64,000 nt of DNA from Burkholderia sp. Bp9142 (GTDB taxonomy: Bacteria; Pseudomonadota; Gammaproteobacteria; Burkholderiales; Burkholderiaceae): contig NZ_QTPP01000025.1 in NCBI RefSeq assembly GCF_003853415.1, forward strand, positions 1-64,000, given 5' to 3'. Below, piece by piece: positions 9,389 through 18,232 of this stretch. The position numbers were made by a program, and so were the translations under genes. The first letter of the stretch is position 1; the number at the start of each line of letters is the position of its first letter. The notes under the pieces were generated by a model. The model did no database searches. It was not told where the DNA came from and saw only the letters and a list, made by a program, of their open reading frames with translations.

Positions 9389-10537
9389 TCACATTGCGCG
9401 TGCGATCACTTCCTTCATGATTTCGCTCGTGCCGCCGTAGATGCGCTGAACCCGGGCGTCGGTGTACATCCTGGCGATCATGTATTCGTTCATGTAGCCG
9501 TAACCGCCGAACAACTGCAAGCACGCATCAACCACTCTGCCCTGAGCCTCCGAACCCCACAGTTTCGCCATCGATGCTGTCACGGTATCCAGACGACCGA
9601 CCAGCAAGTCCTGCACGCAGCGATCGATGAATGCCCGTCCGACCTGTATTTCCGTGGCGATCTCCGCGAGCTTGAATCGCGTATTCTGGAACGCGGAAAT
9701 TGCCTGTCCGAATGCCTGCCGATCACGCACATAGGCCAGCGTTTCCTCATACGCCCCCTCCATTGCCGCCAGGGCCATCACGCCGATCAGCAACCGTTCG
9801 TACGGAAGATCCGCCATCAGTTGGTAAAACCCCTGGCCTGGCGGTCCGCCGAGAATGCTGTCCTCACCAACGAGCACGTCGTCGAAAAACAGCTCGGCGG
9901 TGTCCTGCGCCTTCATACCGATCTTGTCCAGCAACCGGCCGACCCGGAAGCCGGCACAATCGGCTGTCTCCAACAGAAAGATCGACATGCCGCGAGCGCC
10001 CTCACCCGACTCCGTCTTGGCCACGACCAAGACAAGGCCGGCCAGAAAACCGTTCGAAATGAACGTCTTGGCGCCATTGATACGCCATCCGTCCTGCGTG
10101 CGCTGCGCCCGGGTACGCATACCCTTCAGATCCGATCCGGCGCCCGGTTCAGTCATCGCAATCGCGCCGACCAGTTCACCCGATATCAGGCGTGGCAGGT
10201 AGCGACGTTTCTGCGCCTCCGTGCCGTGATTCAGGAGATAGTGAGCCACGATGGCGTGCACGGAGGCATTCATGCCCGAGAGCGCGCGTCGAGCCATCTC
10301 TTCATGAAATACGGCTTCGTGACGGAAGTCGCCCCCCGCACCGCCCCATTCCTCCGGAAGATCGGCACACAGGATCCCAAGTGCGCCAGCTTTCCGCCAC
10401 AAGTCATGCCCGACGTGTCCGCGATGGCGAGCAGCCTCGTCGTGCGGAAGCATTTCCTCTTCGATGAACCGTACGACGGTGTCGCGATACTGCTCGAGAT
10501 CGGGATCACTCCACGAGCGGTTGAATTGGATCGTCAT
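9389..10537 (-). CDS. acyl-CoA dehydrogenase
   Basis: 382 residues from the ATG at 10537 (MTIQFNRSW), chosen because AGGAAA precedes it and upstream codons of the longer frame have no family similarity. All acyl-CoA dehydrogenase signatures are visible: the MTEPGAGSDLKGMRTRAQ signature around 125-142, NGAKTFISNG, and FGQAISAFQNTRFKLAEI. QLFGGYGYMNEYMIARMYTD contains the FAD/substrate loop, followed by RIYGGTSEIMKEVIA. It oxidises acyl-CoA to 2-enoyl-CoA with FAD and passes electrons to ETF. The last gene of the operon starting at fadB. Confidence 0.93.
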   Translation of the reverse strand: MTIQFNRSWSDPDLEQYRDTVVRFIEEEMLPHDEAARHRGHVGHDLWRKAGALGILCADLPEEWGGAGGDFRHEAVFHEEMARRALSGMNASVHAIVAHYLLNHGTEAQKRRYLPRLISGELVGAIAMTEPGAGSDLKGMRTRAQRTQDGWRINGAKTFISNGFLAGLVLVVAKTESGEGARGMSIFLLETADCAGFRVGRLLDKIGMKAQDTAELFFDDVLVGEDSILGGPPGQGFYQLMADLPYERLLIGVMALAAMEGAYEETLAYVRDRQAFGQAISAFQNTRFKLAEIATEIQVGRAFIDRCVQDLLVGRLDTVTASMAKLWGSEAQGRVVDACLQLFGGYGYMNEYMIARMYTDARVQRIYGGTSEIMKEVIARAM

Positions 10538-10599
10538 AGATGTGATTTTCCTAGTAGAACGCCAGCTGCCCCGCCAATTCGCCATGGTCCTCGACGCAG

Positions 10600-11601
10600 T
10601 CAGCCTGGAGCCTTCGGCGAATGCGGTCCCCAGTCCAGAACGACTCGGCCCACTGTCGAAACATCCTGTGCTTGCCGGATCGCCTTTGCCCAATCGAGGG
10701 CGGGATAGACCTGCGCCACGCGCGGTCGAAGCTGACCGGCCGCCAGCATCGCAACCGCTTCGGCCAGATTCGCTCGTGCGCGGTCAGGCTCGCGCTCCCG
10801 GAACTGGCGAATGTCCACGCCAACGAGCGAGGCACCCTTGAGCAGCGGCAAATTGGAGCGGATCGCCGGAATATTGCCGCCGGCAAAACCGATGACCAAG
10901 TGACGGCCGCCCCATCGAAGGGTGCGGAATGCCGTCTCCGTGAACGAATCGCCAATCATGTCGACCACGACGTCGACTCCTTCGGGCACGACTGCTTGCA
11001 CGGCGGCACGCCATTCAGCAAGGCCAACGTCGACGACGTAATCTGCCCCTTCTTGCAGGGCGACTTTCATCTTCTCGTCACCGGTCACGCCGGCAACGAC
11101 AGTTGCACCGAGTGCCTTCGCGACTTGCATGCAAGCAAGGCCGACACCGCCTGCCGCGCCCAATACCAGAACGGTCTCCCCGACCTGAAGGGCTCCGCGA
11201 TGCTTCAACGCATACAGTGCCGTCGCATACGTCACGGGCAGCGCCGATGCCGCGTGCATGTCCACATGCGGTGGCAAAAGCTCCACGGCACTCGCTGGGA
11301 CATTGGTGCGCTCGGCCCACGCTCCACCGACCGTCATTCCCACGACGTGCTGCCCCACTTGCACCCCACCCTCGACGCCGGGACCAAGGGCTGTAACGAC
11401 ACCGGTGAACTCGGTGCCTGGCACGAGCGGCAGCGGCGGCTTTACCTGGTAGCCTCCTCGCGCAAAGAGCAAATCCACATACGAGATTGCGTTTGCCAGA
11501 ACGCTGACCTGGACTTCGCCAACACCGGGCGAAACTTCGGGTGCCTGCTCGAGCACCCATTGATGAAGACCGTCGAATCCATGTACGCGCAGCGCTAGCA
11601 T
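10600..11601 (-). CDS. NADPH:quinone oxidoreductase-like MDR family protein
   Basis: 333 residues from the ATG at 11601 (MLALRVHGF), which has GGGGAG upstream and overlaps the preceding gene by seven bases. It is a zinc-independent medium-chain dehydrogenase/reductase: an N-terminal GroES-like domain (PLPLVPGTEFTGVV), then the Rossmann motif LVLGAAGGVGLACMQVAKALGA near residues 145-165. The sequence resembles the quinone-oxidoreductase/acryloyl-CoA-reductase-like group placed beside acyl-CoA dehydrogenases. It probably reduces an enone or enoyl-CoA intermediate; the exact reaction is unknown. Confidence 0.85.
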   Translation of the reverse strand: MLALRVHGFDGLHQWVLEQAPEVSPGVGEVQVSVLANAISYVDLLFARGGYQVKPPLPLVPGTEFTGVVTALGPGVEGGVQVGQHVVGMTVGGAWAERTNVPASAVELLPPHVDMHAASALPVTYATALYALKHRGALQVGETVLVLGAAGGVGLACMQVAKALGATVVAGVTGDEKMKVALQEGADYVVDVGLAEWRAAVQAVVPEGVDVVVDMIGDSFTETAFRTLRWGGRHLVIGFAGGNIPAIRSNLPLLKGASLVGVDIRQFREREPDRARANLAEAVAMLAAGQLRPRVAQVYPALDWAKAIRQAQDVSTVGRVVLDWGPHSPKAPG

Positions 11602-12581
11602 GATGCAGCTCCCCTTGCCCGGCCGCATGCACTTGCGAGTGCGGCCCGGCAATCAGCCACCATCCGCTCCAGCAGTTCACCACAGGTCGGAATATCCTTG
11701 ACCAGGCCGACAGTCTGCCCCGCCCATACCAAGCCTGCATTCACCTCGCCACTTTGTAGTGCCGCGCGACCGCGCTGACCAGAGACCAGGGGCTGGATGT
11801 CCTTGAACTCGCAACCGCCCGGACGACGTTCGATCGAGACGACTTCGTCGGACACGTGGTTGCGCAGAACCCGACCGGTATTGTGCAAGGTACGGAAGAT
11901 CAGGTTCGTTTCTCGCTCACTGGCACCAACCAGTGCACATTTGATGTCCTCGTGGATCGGTGCTTCGACGGTCGCGCAGAAGCGCGTTCCCATGTTGACA
12001 CCCTCCGCCCCCAAGGCCAGTGCTGCAGCCAGCCCCCGGCCATCGGCGATGCCGCCGGAGGCAATCACCGGGATGCTCAGCGCCTGTGCCGCAAGCGGAA
12101 TCAGCACCAAACCCCCGACATCATCTTCTCCCGGGTGACCGGCGCACTCGAAGCCGTCGATGCTGACGACGTCGACTCCATTGCGTTCAGCCGAGAGTGC
12201 GTGGCGAATACTCGTGCACTTGTGGATCACCCGAACGCCAGCGGCCTTCAACCGCGCCGTGAATTCCTTGGGGCTGCTGCCCGCGGTCTCGACCACCGGA
12301 ATGCCCTTCGCAATCACCACGTCGAGGTACGCGTCATACGGAGGTGGCTTGACCGTAGGCAGAATGGTCAGGTTGACGCCGAACGGGCGGTCGGTCATCG
12401 TCCTGCAGCGGTCGATCTCGGCACCCAAGGCGTCCGGTGTCGGCTGAGTGAGCGCCGTGAGGATGCCCAGTCCGCCTGCATTCGACACCGCGGAAGCCAT
12501 TTCGGCGGTGCCAACCCATTGCATGCCGCCCTGAATGATCGGGTAGCGGATGTCGAACATCTCAGTGATACGAGTCTTCAT
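11595..12581 (-). CDS. nitronate monooxygenase / 2-nitropropane dioxygenase family FMN protein
   Basis: 328 residues with AAGGAAG before the ATG. The TIM-barrel starts with RYPIIQGGMQWVG and has FGVNLTILP, CTSIRHALSAERNGVD, GFECAGHPGEDDVGG (catalytic His region), VIASGGIADGRGLAAALALGAEGV (phosphate-binding) and GTRFCATVEA. In beta-oxidation-type operons, members of this family are usually annotated as nitronate monooxygenases, though some act as enoyl-ACP reductase-like flavoproteins. The substrate in this operon is not deducible. Confidence 0.88.
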   Translation of the reverse strand: MKTRITEMFDIRYPIIQGGMQWVGTAEMASAVSNAGGLGILTALTQPTPDALGAEIDRCRTMTDRPFGVNLTILPTVKPPPYDAYLDVVIAKGIPVVETAGSSPKEFTARLKAAGVRVIHKCTSIRHALSAERNGVDVVSIDGFECAGHPGEDDVGGLVLIPLAAQALSIPVIASGGIADGRGLAAALALGAEGVNMGTRFCATVEAPIHEDIKCALVGASERETNLIFRTLHNTGRVLRNHVSDEVVSIERRPGGCEFKDIQPLVSGQRGRAALQSGEVNAGLVWAGQTVGLVKDIPTCGELLERMVADCRAALASACGRARGAASC

Positions 12582-12584
12582 CGT

Positions 12585-12700
12585 TCAACTTCCTTGAAAG
12601 CTGGAGTTACGTTTGATGAGGAAGGCATCCACGCCATCCTCGGAATCCGCGGCCATGCCGCGTACCTGAGCGCGGTGCTGGCCACCCCGGCGACCACATC
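12585..12700 (-). pseudogene. C-terminal remnant of an enoyl-CoA hydratase
   Basis: The frame ending at 12585 finishes with DSEDGVDAFLIKRNSSFQG, the classic C-terminal signature of crotonases (EGVxAFLEKRxPxFxG). Codons further upstream lose similarity quickly, and there is no room for a full gene in the 220 bases between flanking genes. It appears to be the eroded tail of a former hydratase gene of the same operon. The Shine-Dalgarno for the next gene sits just after its stop. Confidence 0.55.
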
Positions 12701-12802
12701 GCGTACGGCCAGTACCGGCGAGTCCCGAGAAACCCTGGTCCCTGACCGCGTCACCGTCGGACCGATGCGAGGAATGGCATGGACATGAGATACGGCGAGT
12801 CT

Positions 12803-14050
12803 TCAATGGTGACGGTAGTACAGCGCCGTTGACCCGAGCTGTTCTTTGGCCTTCGCCAATTCGGCGCGGGCGATGGCACGCAGGTGAACCTCGTCGGGGC
12901 CATCAAAGAAGCGCATGGCCCGTCCCCAGGACCAGAGGTACGCCAGCGGCGTGTCGGGCGTGATACCCATCGCGCCAAATACCTGAATCGCTCGATCGAC
13001 GACGCGCGTCTGAAGCTGTGCCGCCACGAGCTTGATGGCCGAAACATCGAGGTGGGCGGACTTGTTGCCATGGGTATCCATCTTCCAGGCCGCCTGCAGA
13101 ACGAACAGGCGAGCCTGGTCGATTTCGACGCGCGAATATGCAATCCAGTCCTGAATGTTGGCGAAGTCCGACAAGGTCTTGCCGAACGCGCGGCGCGAGA
13201 GAGCTCGCTCGCACATCAAGTCCAGCGCGACTTCACACTGGCCAATCGTTCGCATGCAATGGTGGACTCGCCCCGGTCCCAAGCGGGCTTGCGCCAATGC
13301 GAAGCCACTGTTCTCTTCGCCGAGCAAGTTGGACACCGGCACGCGCACGTTCTCGAACGCGATTTCGCAGTGCCCCTCGGGCAGATGGTGGCTCATGATC
13401 GGCACGTTTCGGACGATGCGCAAACCCGGGGTATCCATCGGAACAAGCACCATCGAATGCCGGCGATGCTTGGCCGCGTCTGGATCGAAGTCGGTCACGC
13501 CCATCACAATTGCCAACTTGCAATTGGGATGCATCGCGCCCGTGGTGAACCATTTTCGCCCGTTGATGACGTACTCGTCTCCCTCGCGCCTGATGGATGT
13601 CTGGATATTGGTCGCGTCCGACGAAGCCACATCCGGTTCAGTCATGGCGAAGCAGGAGCGGATGGTTCCCTCGAGAAGCGGAACCAGCCAACGATCCCGC
13701 TGCGCCGGATTCGCGAAGAGGTGCAGCAACTCGATGTTGCCGGTGTCCGGGGCGTTACAGTTGAACACCTCGGATGCCCAGGGAACACGGCCCATGATCT
13801 CGGCCAGCGGCGCGTACTGCATGTTGGTCAAACGAGTACCGGGCTCGTCGTCGAGCAGCCCCGGAAGAAACAGATTCCAGAGACCCGCGTCGCGCGCCTG
13901 CTGCTTGAGCGGCTCGACGATCTCCGTCGGAAAGCGGCCGGAATCGGCGATGCGCTGATACGCGTTGTCGAGAGGGAGTATTCGCTCGTCCACGAACCGG
14001 CGCAGCGTCTGCTGCATTTGCTGAACGTCTTCGGGAAGCTGGAAGTGCAC
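12803..14050 (-). CDS. acyl-CoA dehydrogenase, long-chain/ACAD10-like
   Basis: 415 residues starting with GTG, preceded by GAGGG and directly abutting the fadB stop. Motifs: CFAMTEPDVASSDATNIQT near 135-153, VINGRKWFTTGAMHPNCK, HHCMRTIGQCEVALDLMCERA, and QVFGAMGITPDTPLAYLWSWGRAM with DGPDEVHLRAIARAEL at the C-terminus. This is the ACAD10/11-like branch, acting on longer or hydroxylated acyl-CoAs. It differs clearly from the second acyl-CoA dehydrogenase at 9389-10537, so the two may act at different steps. Electrons go to ETF, for which etfBA and ETF-QO lie in the same window. Confidence 0.92.
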   Translation of the reverse strand: MHFQLPEDVQQMQQTLRRFVDERILPLDNAYQRIADSGRFPTEIVEPLKQQARDAGLWNLFLPGLLDDEPGTRLTNMQYAPLAEIMGRVPWASEVFNCNAPDTGNIELLHLFANPAQRDRWLVPLLEGTIRSCFAMTEPDVASSDATNIQTSIRREGDEYVINGRKWFTTGAMHPNCKLAIVMGVTDFDPDAAKHRRHSMVLVPMDTPGLRIVRNVPIMSHHLPEGHCEIAFENVRVPVSNLLGEENSGFALAQARLGPGRVHHCMRTIGQCEVALDLMCERALSRRAFGKTLSDFANIQDWIAYSRVEIDQARLFVLQAAWKMDTHGNKSAHLDVSAIKLVAAQLQTRVVDRAIQVFGAMGITPDTPLAYLWSWGRAMRFFDGPDEVHLRAIARAELAKAKEQLGSTALYYRHH

Positions 14051-14051
14051 G

Positions 14052-16220
14052 TCAAGCCCTCATTGAGTTCGGATAGAAGCACTCGTTCGCCGATGCCATC
14101 TCGCGCAGTTGCTGGCCTGGCTCGTAGGCCGGCCCCAATGCACTCAGCTCGTCACAACGGCGCACCACTTCGGCAAGGCCCAGCCAGTCGGCATATTTGA
14201 GGGGGCCGCCGGCATAGGCAGGGAAGCCGAGACCAAGCTGCATCGCCAGGTCCACTTCCGCCGCGGTTCCGACCACGCCCTCGTGCAACGTTCGCGCTGC
14301 CTCGAGCACCATCGGGAGCATCATGCGGTCGATGATCTGTTCGCGAGTAAAATCCCGGCGCCCCTCGGATTGCAGTTGCGCAAGCAGCGCGTGTGCATCC
14401 GTTGAAGATGTCCGTCGCGGCTTGCCGCCGGTCGCACTCGCCTCGTAGTCGTAAAAACCCAAGCCGTTCTTTTGACCAAACCGACCATTACGCACCATCA
14501 CTCGCAGCGCGTCGTCAGCGAACTCGGGCATCCGGTCCGCATACCCAGTTGAAATGACATTGTTGACATGGCTACCCGTGTCCATGCCGACCACATCTTC
14601 CAGATAGGCCGGCCCCATCGGCCAGCCGAAGGACTCCATCACCTTGTCGACCTGCTCGAAGTCCGCACCGTCCGCAACCAGCCTCAGAAAGCCGCGCATG
14701 TAGGCGGTCAGCACCCGGTTGACGAGAAACCCGGGGCAATCGCGGACGACAATGGCCGTCTTGCCCAACGCAATTGCGTAGGCCACCGCGGTCGCCACGG
14801 CCTGATCGGAAGTACGCGTGCCGCGCACGACTTCCACGAGCGACATCATCGGTACCGGATTGAAGAAGTGCATACCGACAAACCGTTCAGGACGCTTGAG
14901 CGGCGCCGCAATGTCGTCGATGCGAAGACTTGACGTGTTGGACACCAGGATCGCCCCATCCTTGAGTGAAGGCTCCAGGTCCGCCAGGACCTTGCGCTTG
15001 ATGTCCAGGTTCTCGACGATCGCCTCGACCACGGCATCCGCCTCGCCGCTTCCCGCAAGATCCAGTTGCGGCTGGACAGCCGACAGAATCTCGACGCTTG
15101 CGGATTCGCTCAGGCGCCCGGTCTTGACCTGACGAGCAACTTGCTTCCGAGCCTCGGCCATGCCTTGGTCAAGCGCTCGCTGCTGCAGATCGTACATACG
15201 GACTGGAATCTTCCGCAGGGCATTGGCAATCGCTATCCCGCCGCCCATGATTCCCGCACCCAGCACCAACGCGCGAGACACGTTGTCCGCCCCTTTTGCG
15301 TGGTTGCGCGCGATCTTCTTGACAGCCTGTTCGCTCAGAAAGGTCTGAACCATCGACGCCGCGGCTTGAGTACGCGCGATTTCACCAAACACCCGCGCTT
15401 CCAAAGCCAGGGCGCCGGCACGGTCAAGGGTCGCCCCCTCAGCCATCATGTCGATTGCCGCCAGCGCAGCAGGTTGGTGCGGCGAGCCACGCTCGCCTGC
15501 AATGGCGCGAGCTTGCTCAAAAGCCGCTGCGGCTTGCCCTGCCTCCATTGACAATGGCTGGCGCTTTCGATCCTGTAGCGCCTGCCAATCGACTTCGTTG
15601 GCGATCGCACGTTCAAGCAAATGGATCGCACGAGACCGCAGTTCGTCCGGTGCCGCAATATCGTCCACAACGCCGGCTGCAACGGCCCCAGCCGGCTTGG
15701 CAGGTTTGCCTCCGGCGACCCAGTCGCACGCCACCGTCGCTCCTGCAATGCGCACCAGCCGGACCGTGCCCCCGAATCCCGGGAACAGGCCTAGCTTCAC
15801 CTCTGGCACACCGATCCGAGCCTCACTCGACATGACTCGCATTGCACCGGTCAGCGCAAATTCGAGGCCTCCGCCCAATGCGAAGCCATTGATTGCCACC
15901 ACGGAAGGAACCGGCAGGTCTTCGAACTGGATGAATGCTTCGTTGCTTCCCGCCACGTCAGCAGCAATCGCGGCCGCTGGCTGGGCAAACTTGACCCCGA
16001 ACTCGGTGATATCCGCACCGACGATGAAAACGTCCTTCGCACTGGTCACCAGGACGCCGCGCAAGCCCGCCTGATCCAACAGGTACTGGTTGGCCTGCCG
16101 CAATTCGTCGATGGTTCTTCGGTCGAATTTGTTGATGGATTCGCCCTGACGATCGAAGCACAATTCGAAAATGCCGTTGTCGCCCAGTGGCGAGACACGC
16201 AAGCTTTGCCCTTGAAACAC
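14052..16220 (-). CDS. fadB: fatty-acid oxidation complex alpha subunit (enoyl-CoA hydratase / 3-hydroxyacyl-CoA dehydrogenase)
   Basis: 722 residues from a GTG at 16220 (AGGAG five bases upstream); starting there aligns with the usual FadB N-terminus. Residues 1-190 form the crotonase domain with hydratase Glu in GLEFALT and GVPEVKLGLFPGFGG. After a helical linker comes the NAD domain with VLGAGIMGGGIA, VVEAIVENLDIKRKVL, SNTSSL, the catalytic HFFNPV and CPGFLVNRVL, then GWPMGPAYLEDVVG and GRFGQKNGLGFY, ending with the second C-terminal domain. Length and order match the four-domain FadB. Its thiolase partner FadA is not encoded adjacent or anywhere in this window. Confidence 0.95.
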   Translation of the reverse strand: MFQGQSLRVSPLGDNGIFELCFDRQGESINKFDRRTIDELRQANQYLLDQAGLRGVLVTSAKDVFIVGADITEFGVKFAQPAAAIAADVAGSNEAFIQFEDLPVPSVVAINGFALGGGLEFALTGAMRVMSSEARIGVPEVKLGLFPGFGGTVRLVRIAGATVACDWVAGGKPAKPAGAVAAGVVDDIAAPDELRSRAIHLLERAIANEVDWQALQDRKRQPLSMEAGQAAAAFEQARAIAGERGSPHQPAALAAIDMMAEGATLDRAGALALEARVFGEIARTQAAASMVQTFLSEQAVKKIARNHAKGADNVSRALVLGAGIMGGGIAIANALRKIPVRMYDLQQRALDQGMAEARKQVARQVKTGRLSESASVEILSAVQPQLDLAGSGEADAVVEAIVENLDIKRKVLADLEPSLKDGAILVSNTSSLRIDDIAAPLKRPERFVGMHFFNPVPMMSLVEVVRGTRTSDQAVATAVAYAIALGKTAIVVRDCPGFLVNRVLTAYMRGFLRLVADGADFEQVDKVMESFGWPMGPAYLEDVVGMDTGSHVNNVISTGYADRMPEFADDALRVMVRNGRFGQKNGLGFYDYEASATGGKPRRTSSTDAHALLAQLQSEGRRDFTREQIIDRMMLPMVLEAARTLHEGVVGTAAEVDLAMQLGLGFPAYAGGPLKYADWLGLAEVVRRCDELSALGPAYEPGQQLREMASANECFYPNSMRA

Positions 16221-16437
16221 GATGACTCCTACTGGCACCGGCCAGAATGCAGTGAAGTCTAGAAGCCACCGCGTGTAGCGCCCATCGTCGGAAGCGACGA
16301 ATCCCGAGTTGCCGGAATCTCCCCTCTAGCATTCGGAATCGGCGGATCAGCTGTGCAGGCGCATGATCGAGGCGATGACGCCGATCACCGAAGCGGGTTC
16401 ACGTGTCCCGACCGCTTTCACCGTCGCGGCCTGACGA

Positions 16438-17103
16438 TCATCGCTTTTCGCCCCGGCTCGCTCCCGTCCTCTCGCGTACCACCTTCGGTGCCGGCTCGGA
16501 AGTCCGTGGATTCGCGCCGTAACGCATTCCATCGACAAACAGAGAGACCAACCTGCGGGCATCAGGCGGCTCGGGACATTCAAGGGGCGCACAAAGCGCG
16601 CCAACAGCACACAAGAGCTCGTCTGGCTGGATTCCTTTGCGAATTTCGCCTGCACTCGTCGCTGCATCGAGGAGGCTCTGAACGACAGGACGGAGTCGTT
16701 CCAGGAAATACAGCGGCAAAGCCTTGAAGGCCGGGTCACCCGAATTGAGGGCGGCCGCCAGTCCGCGCCGCGTCGTCACGAATTCAACGTAGTGCTCTAT
16801 CCATCCCACGAGTGCCTCGCCAGCGCCTAGCCGAGCGGCCAGATCGCCCCCTGCGTTCGCACACGCATCCACTTCGCTGCACAACGCAGCGACGACAAGG
16901 TCCGAACGTTTCGGAAAGTGACGATAAATCGTGCCGATTCCCACCCCCGCCTTTTGCGCGATCTCGCGCACCGGCGCATCGACCCCGGACGAGTCGAAAA
17001 CATCGAGCGCGGCACGGAGAAGCGTCTCCATGTTCCGTTGAGCGTCGGCCCGCATCGCGCGCGGCACCTGTCCGATGGTGGATTTGCTGGTCTCGTCATT
17101 CAA
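16438..17103 (-). CDS. TetR family repressor, probable regulator of the beta-oxidation operon
   Basis: About 221 residues if translation starts at the TTG at 17103, which has a GGGGG-rich Shine-Dalgarno. The frame is open further upstream, but that would run through the palindromic operators. The N-terminal helix-turn-helix reads VREIAQKAGVGIGTIYRHFPKRSDLVVAAL, typical of TetR; the C-terminal ligand domain includes GALCAPLECPEPPDARRLVSLFVDGMR. It is divergent from an SDR gene and upstream of fadB, consistent with a repressor sensing an acyl-CoA or the substrate. Start codon uncertain. Confidence 0.85.
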   Translation of the reverse strand: MNDETSKSTIGQVPRAMRADAQRNMETLLRAALDVFDSSGVDAPVREIAQKAGVGIGTIYRHFPKRSDLVVAALCSEVDACANAGGDLAARLGAGEALVGWIEHYVEFVTTRRGLAAALNSGDPAFKALPLYFLERLRPVVQSLLDAATSAGEIRKGIQPDELLCAVGALCAPLECPEPPDARRLVSLFVDGMRYGANPRTSEPAPKVVRERTGASRGEKR

Positions 17104-17126
17104 TTCATCTTCCCCCCTTGATAAAT

Positions 17127-17157
17127 GGAACAGTGTTCCGTATAGTCCGTAAACGGA
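17127..17157. promoter_or_regulatory. tandem palindromic TetR operators
   Basis: GGAACAGTGTTCC at 17127-17139 is a perfect 5-3-5 palindrome, and TCCGTAAACGGA at 17146-17157 is a perfect 5-2-5 palindrome. A further CCGTTCCG-like half site follows. They lie between the TetR gene and the divergent SDR, the expected place for autorepression and control of both directions. Confidence 0.7.
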
Positions 17158-17272
17158 TCGCCGTTCCGGTTGCATTCTAACTGACTCGGATCCATTCCTG
17201 CCGATTGCCCGACTGGCGATCGGCCCAACTCATCGCCCACATCGGGCGTGCTCATGAAATTGGAGAAGAAGT

Positions 17273-18022
17273 ATGGGTAAATTGGACGGTAAGGTCGCTG
17301 TCATCACCGGCGGCAATTCGGGGATGGGCCTTGCGACGGCCCGGCTGTTCGCCCGCGAAGGCGCCAAGGTCGTCATTACTGGCCGGGATCGGGCAACCCT
17401 CGATGCCGCGGTGCAAAGCATAGGAAACGGCGCTGACGCGATCCGCAGCGATATCTCGAAGATGTCGGACATCGACGCGCTTCATGACCATGTCGCAAAA
17501 CTGCATGGTCGCGTCGACATCATTTATGCGAACGCCGGCGCGGCGCGCCCCAACATGTTTGAATACATGTCGGAGGAAGAATTCGATTTCACGATTTCGA
17601 ATACGTTCAAGGGGACGTACTTTACGGTGCAGAAACTCCTGCCGCTCATGACCTCAGGCGGTTCGATCGTTCTCAACACCACGACCCTGACGACAAAAGG
17701 CCTTCCCTATGTCAGCGTCTATTCGGCCGGGAAAGCGGCCATTCGCTCGCTGGCGCGATCGCTCGCCGCGGAACTCACCCATAAGGGCATACGGGTGAAC
17801 GCCATGGCGCCTGGTTACATCGATACGGACCAAGCGCGCAAATCAGGGGTGAGCGAAGAGATGATCGAGCAGACGAAGACCCAGGCGCACACCCAAATTC
17901 CGATGCATCGAAGCGGCACCGTCGATGAAATCGCAAAAGTTGTCCTGTTTCTCGCCTCGGATGATTCGTCCTACATGACAGGCAGCGAACTCTGTGTCGA
18001 TGGAGGCTGGAACCAGGTCTGA
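17273..18022 (+). CDS. classical SDR oxidoreductase
   Basis: 249 residues with GGAGAAGAAG before the ATG. TGGNSGMG (about 12-19) binds the cofactor, and the Arg in ITGRD at the end of strand 2 suggests NADP preference. NAGAA, the catalytic YSAGK, and MTGSELCVDGGWNQV at the C-terminus are all in place. It resembles sugar/cyclic-alcohol-type SDRs often annotated as glucose 1-dehydrogenase. Divergent from the TetR gene and probably regulated by it. Followed by a strong hairpin. Confidence 0.88.
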   Translation: MGKLDGKVAVITGGNSGMGLATARLFAREGAKVVITGRDRATLDAAVQSIGNGADAIRSDISKMSDIDALHDHVAKLHGRVDIIYANAGAARPNMFEYMSEEEFDFTISNTFKGTYFTVQKLLPLMTSGGSIVLNTTTLTTKGLPYVSVYSAGKAAIRSLARSLAAELTHKGIRVNAMAPGYIDTDQARKSGVSEEMIEQTKTQAHTQIPMHRSGTVDEIAKVVLFLASDDSSYMTGSELCVDGGWNQV

Positions 18023-18068
18023 TCCATGTCGTGATACAGAAGGGGCGACATCACCGTCATCGTGCAAT

Positions 18069-18109
18069 GACGTGGTGTCGCGCTTCGAACCGAAGCGCGA
18101 CACCACGTC
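18069..18109. terminator. long perfect hairpin between convergent genes
   Basis: A perfect 19-base stem (18069-18087 with 18091-18109) with a three-base AAC loop, between the plus-strand SDR and the convergent ETF-QO gene. It probably ends transcription from both sides; T-runs are weak. Confidence 0.65.
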
Positions 18110-18232
18110 GACGACAATTTGCGGGACGACTGCGATACAGACGGAACCGCCTTCGTGACGACGCCGGTTCCGAACCATCCGAGATGCGTTGTGTTTGGCT
18201 CATGGTTGGCAGTGCAAATCGAATCGACGCGC

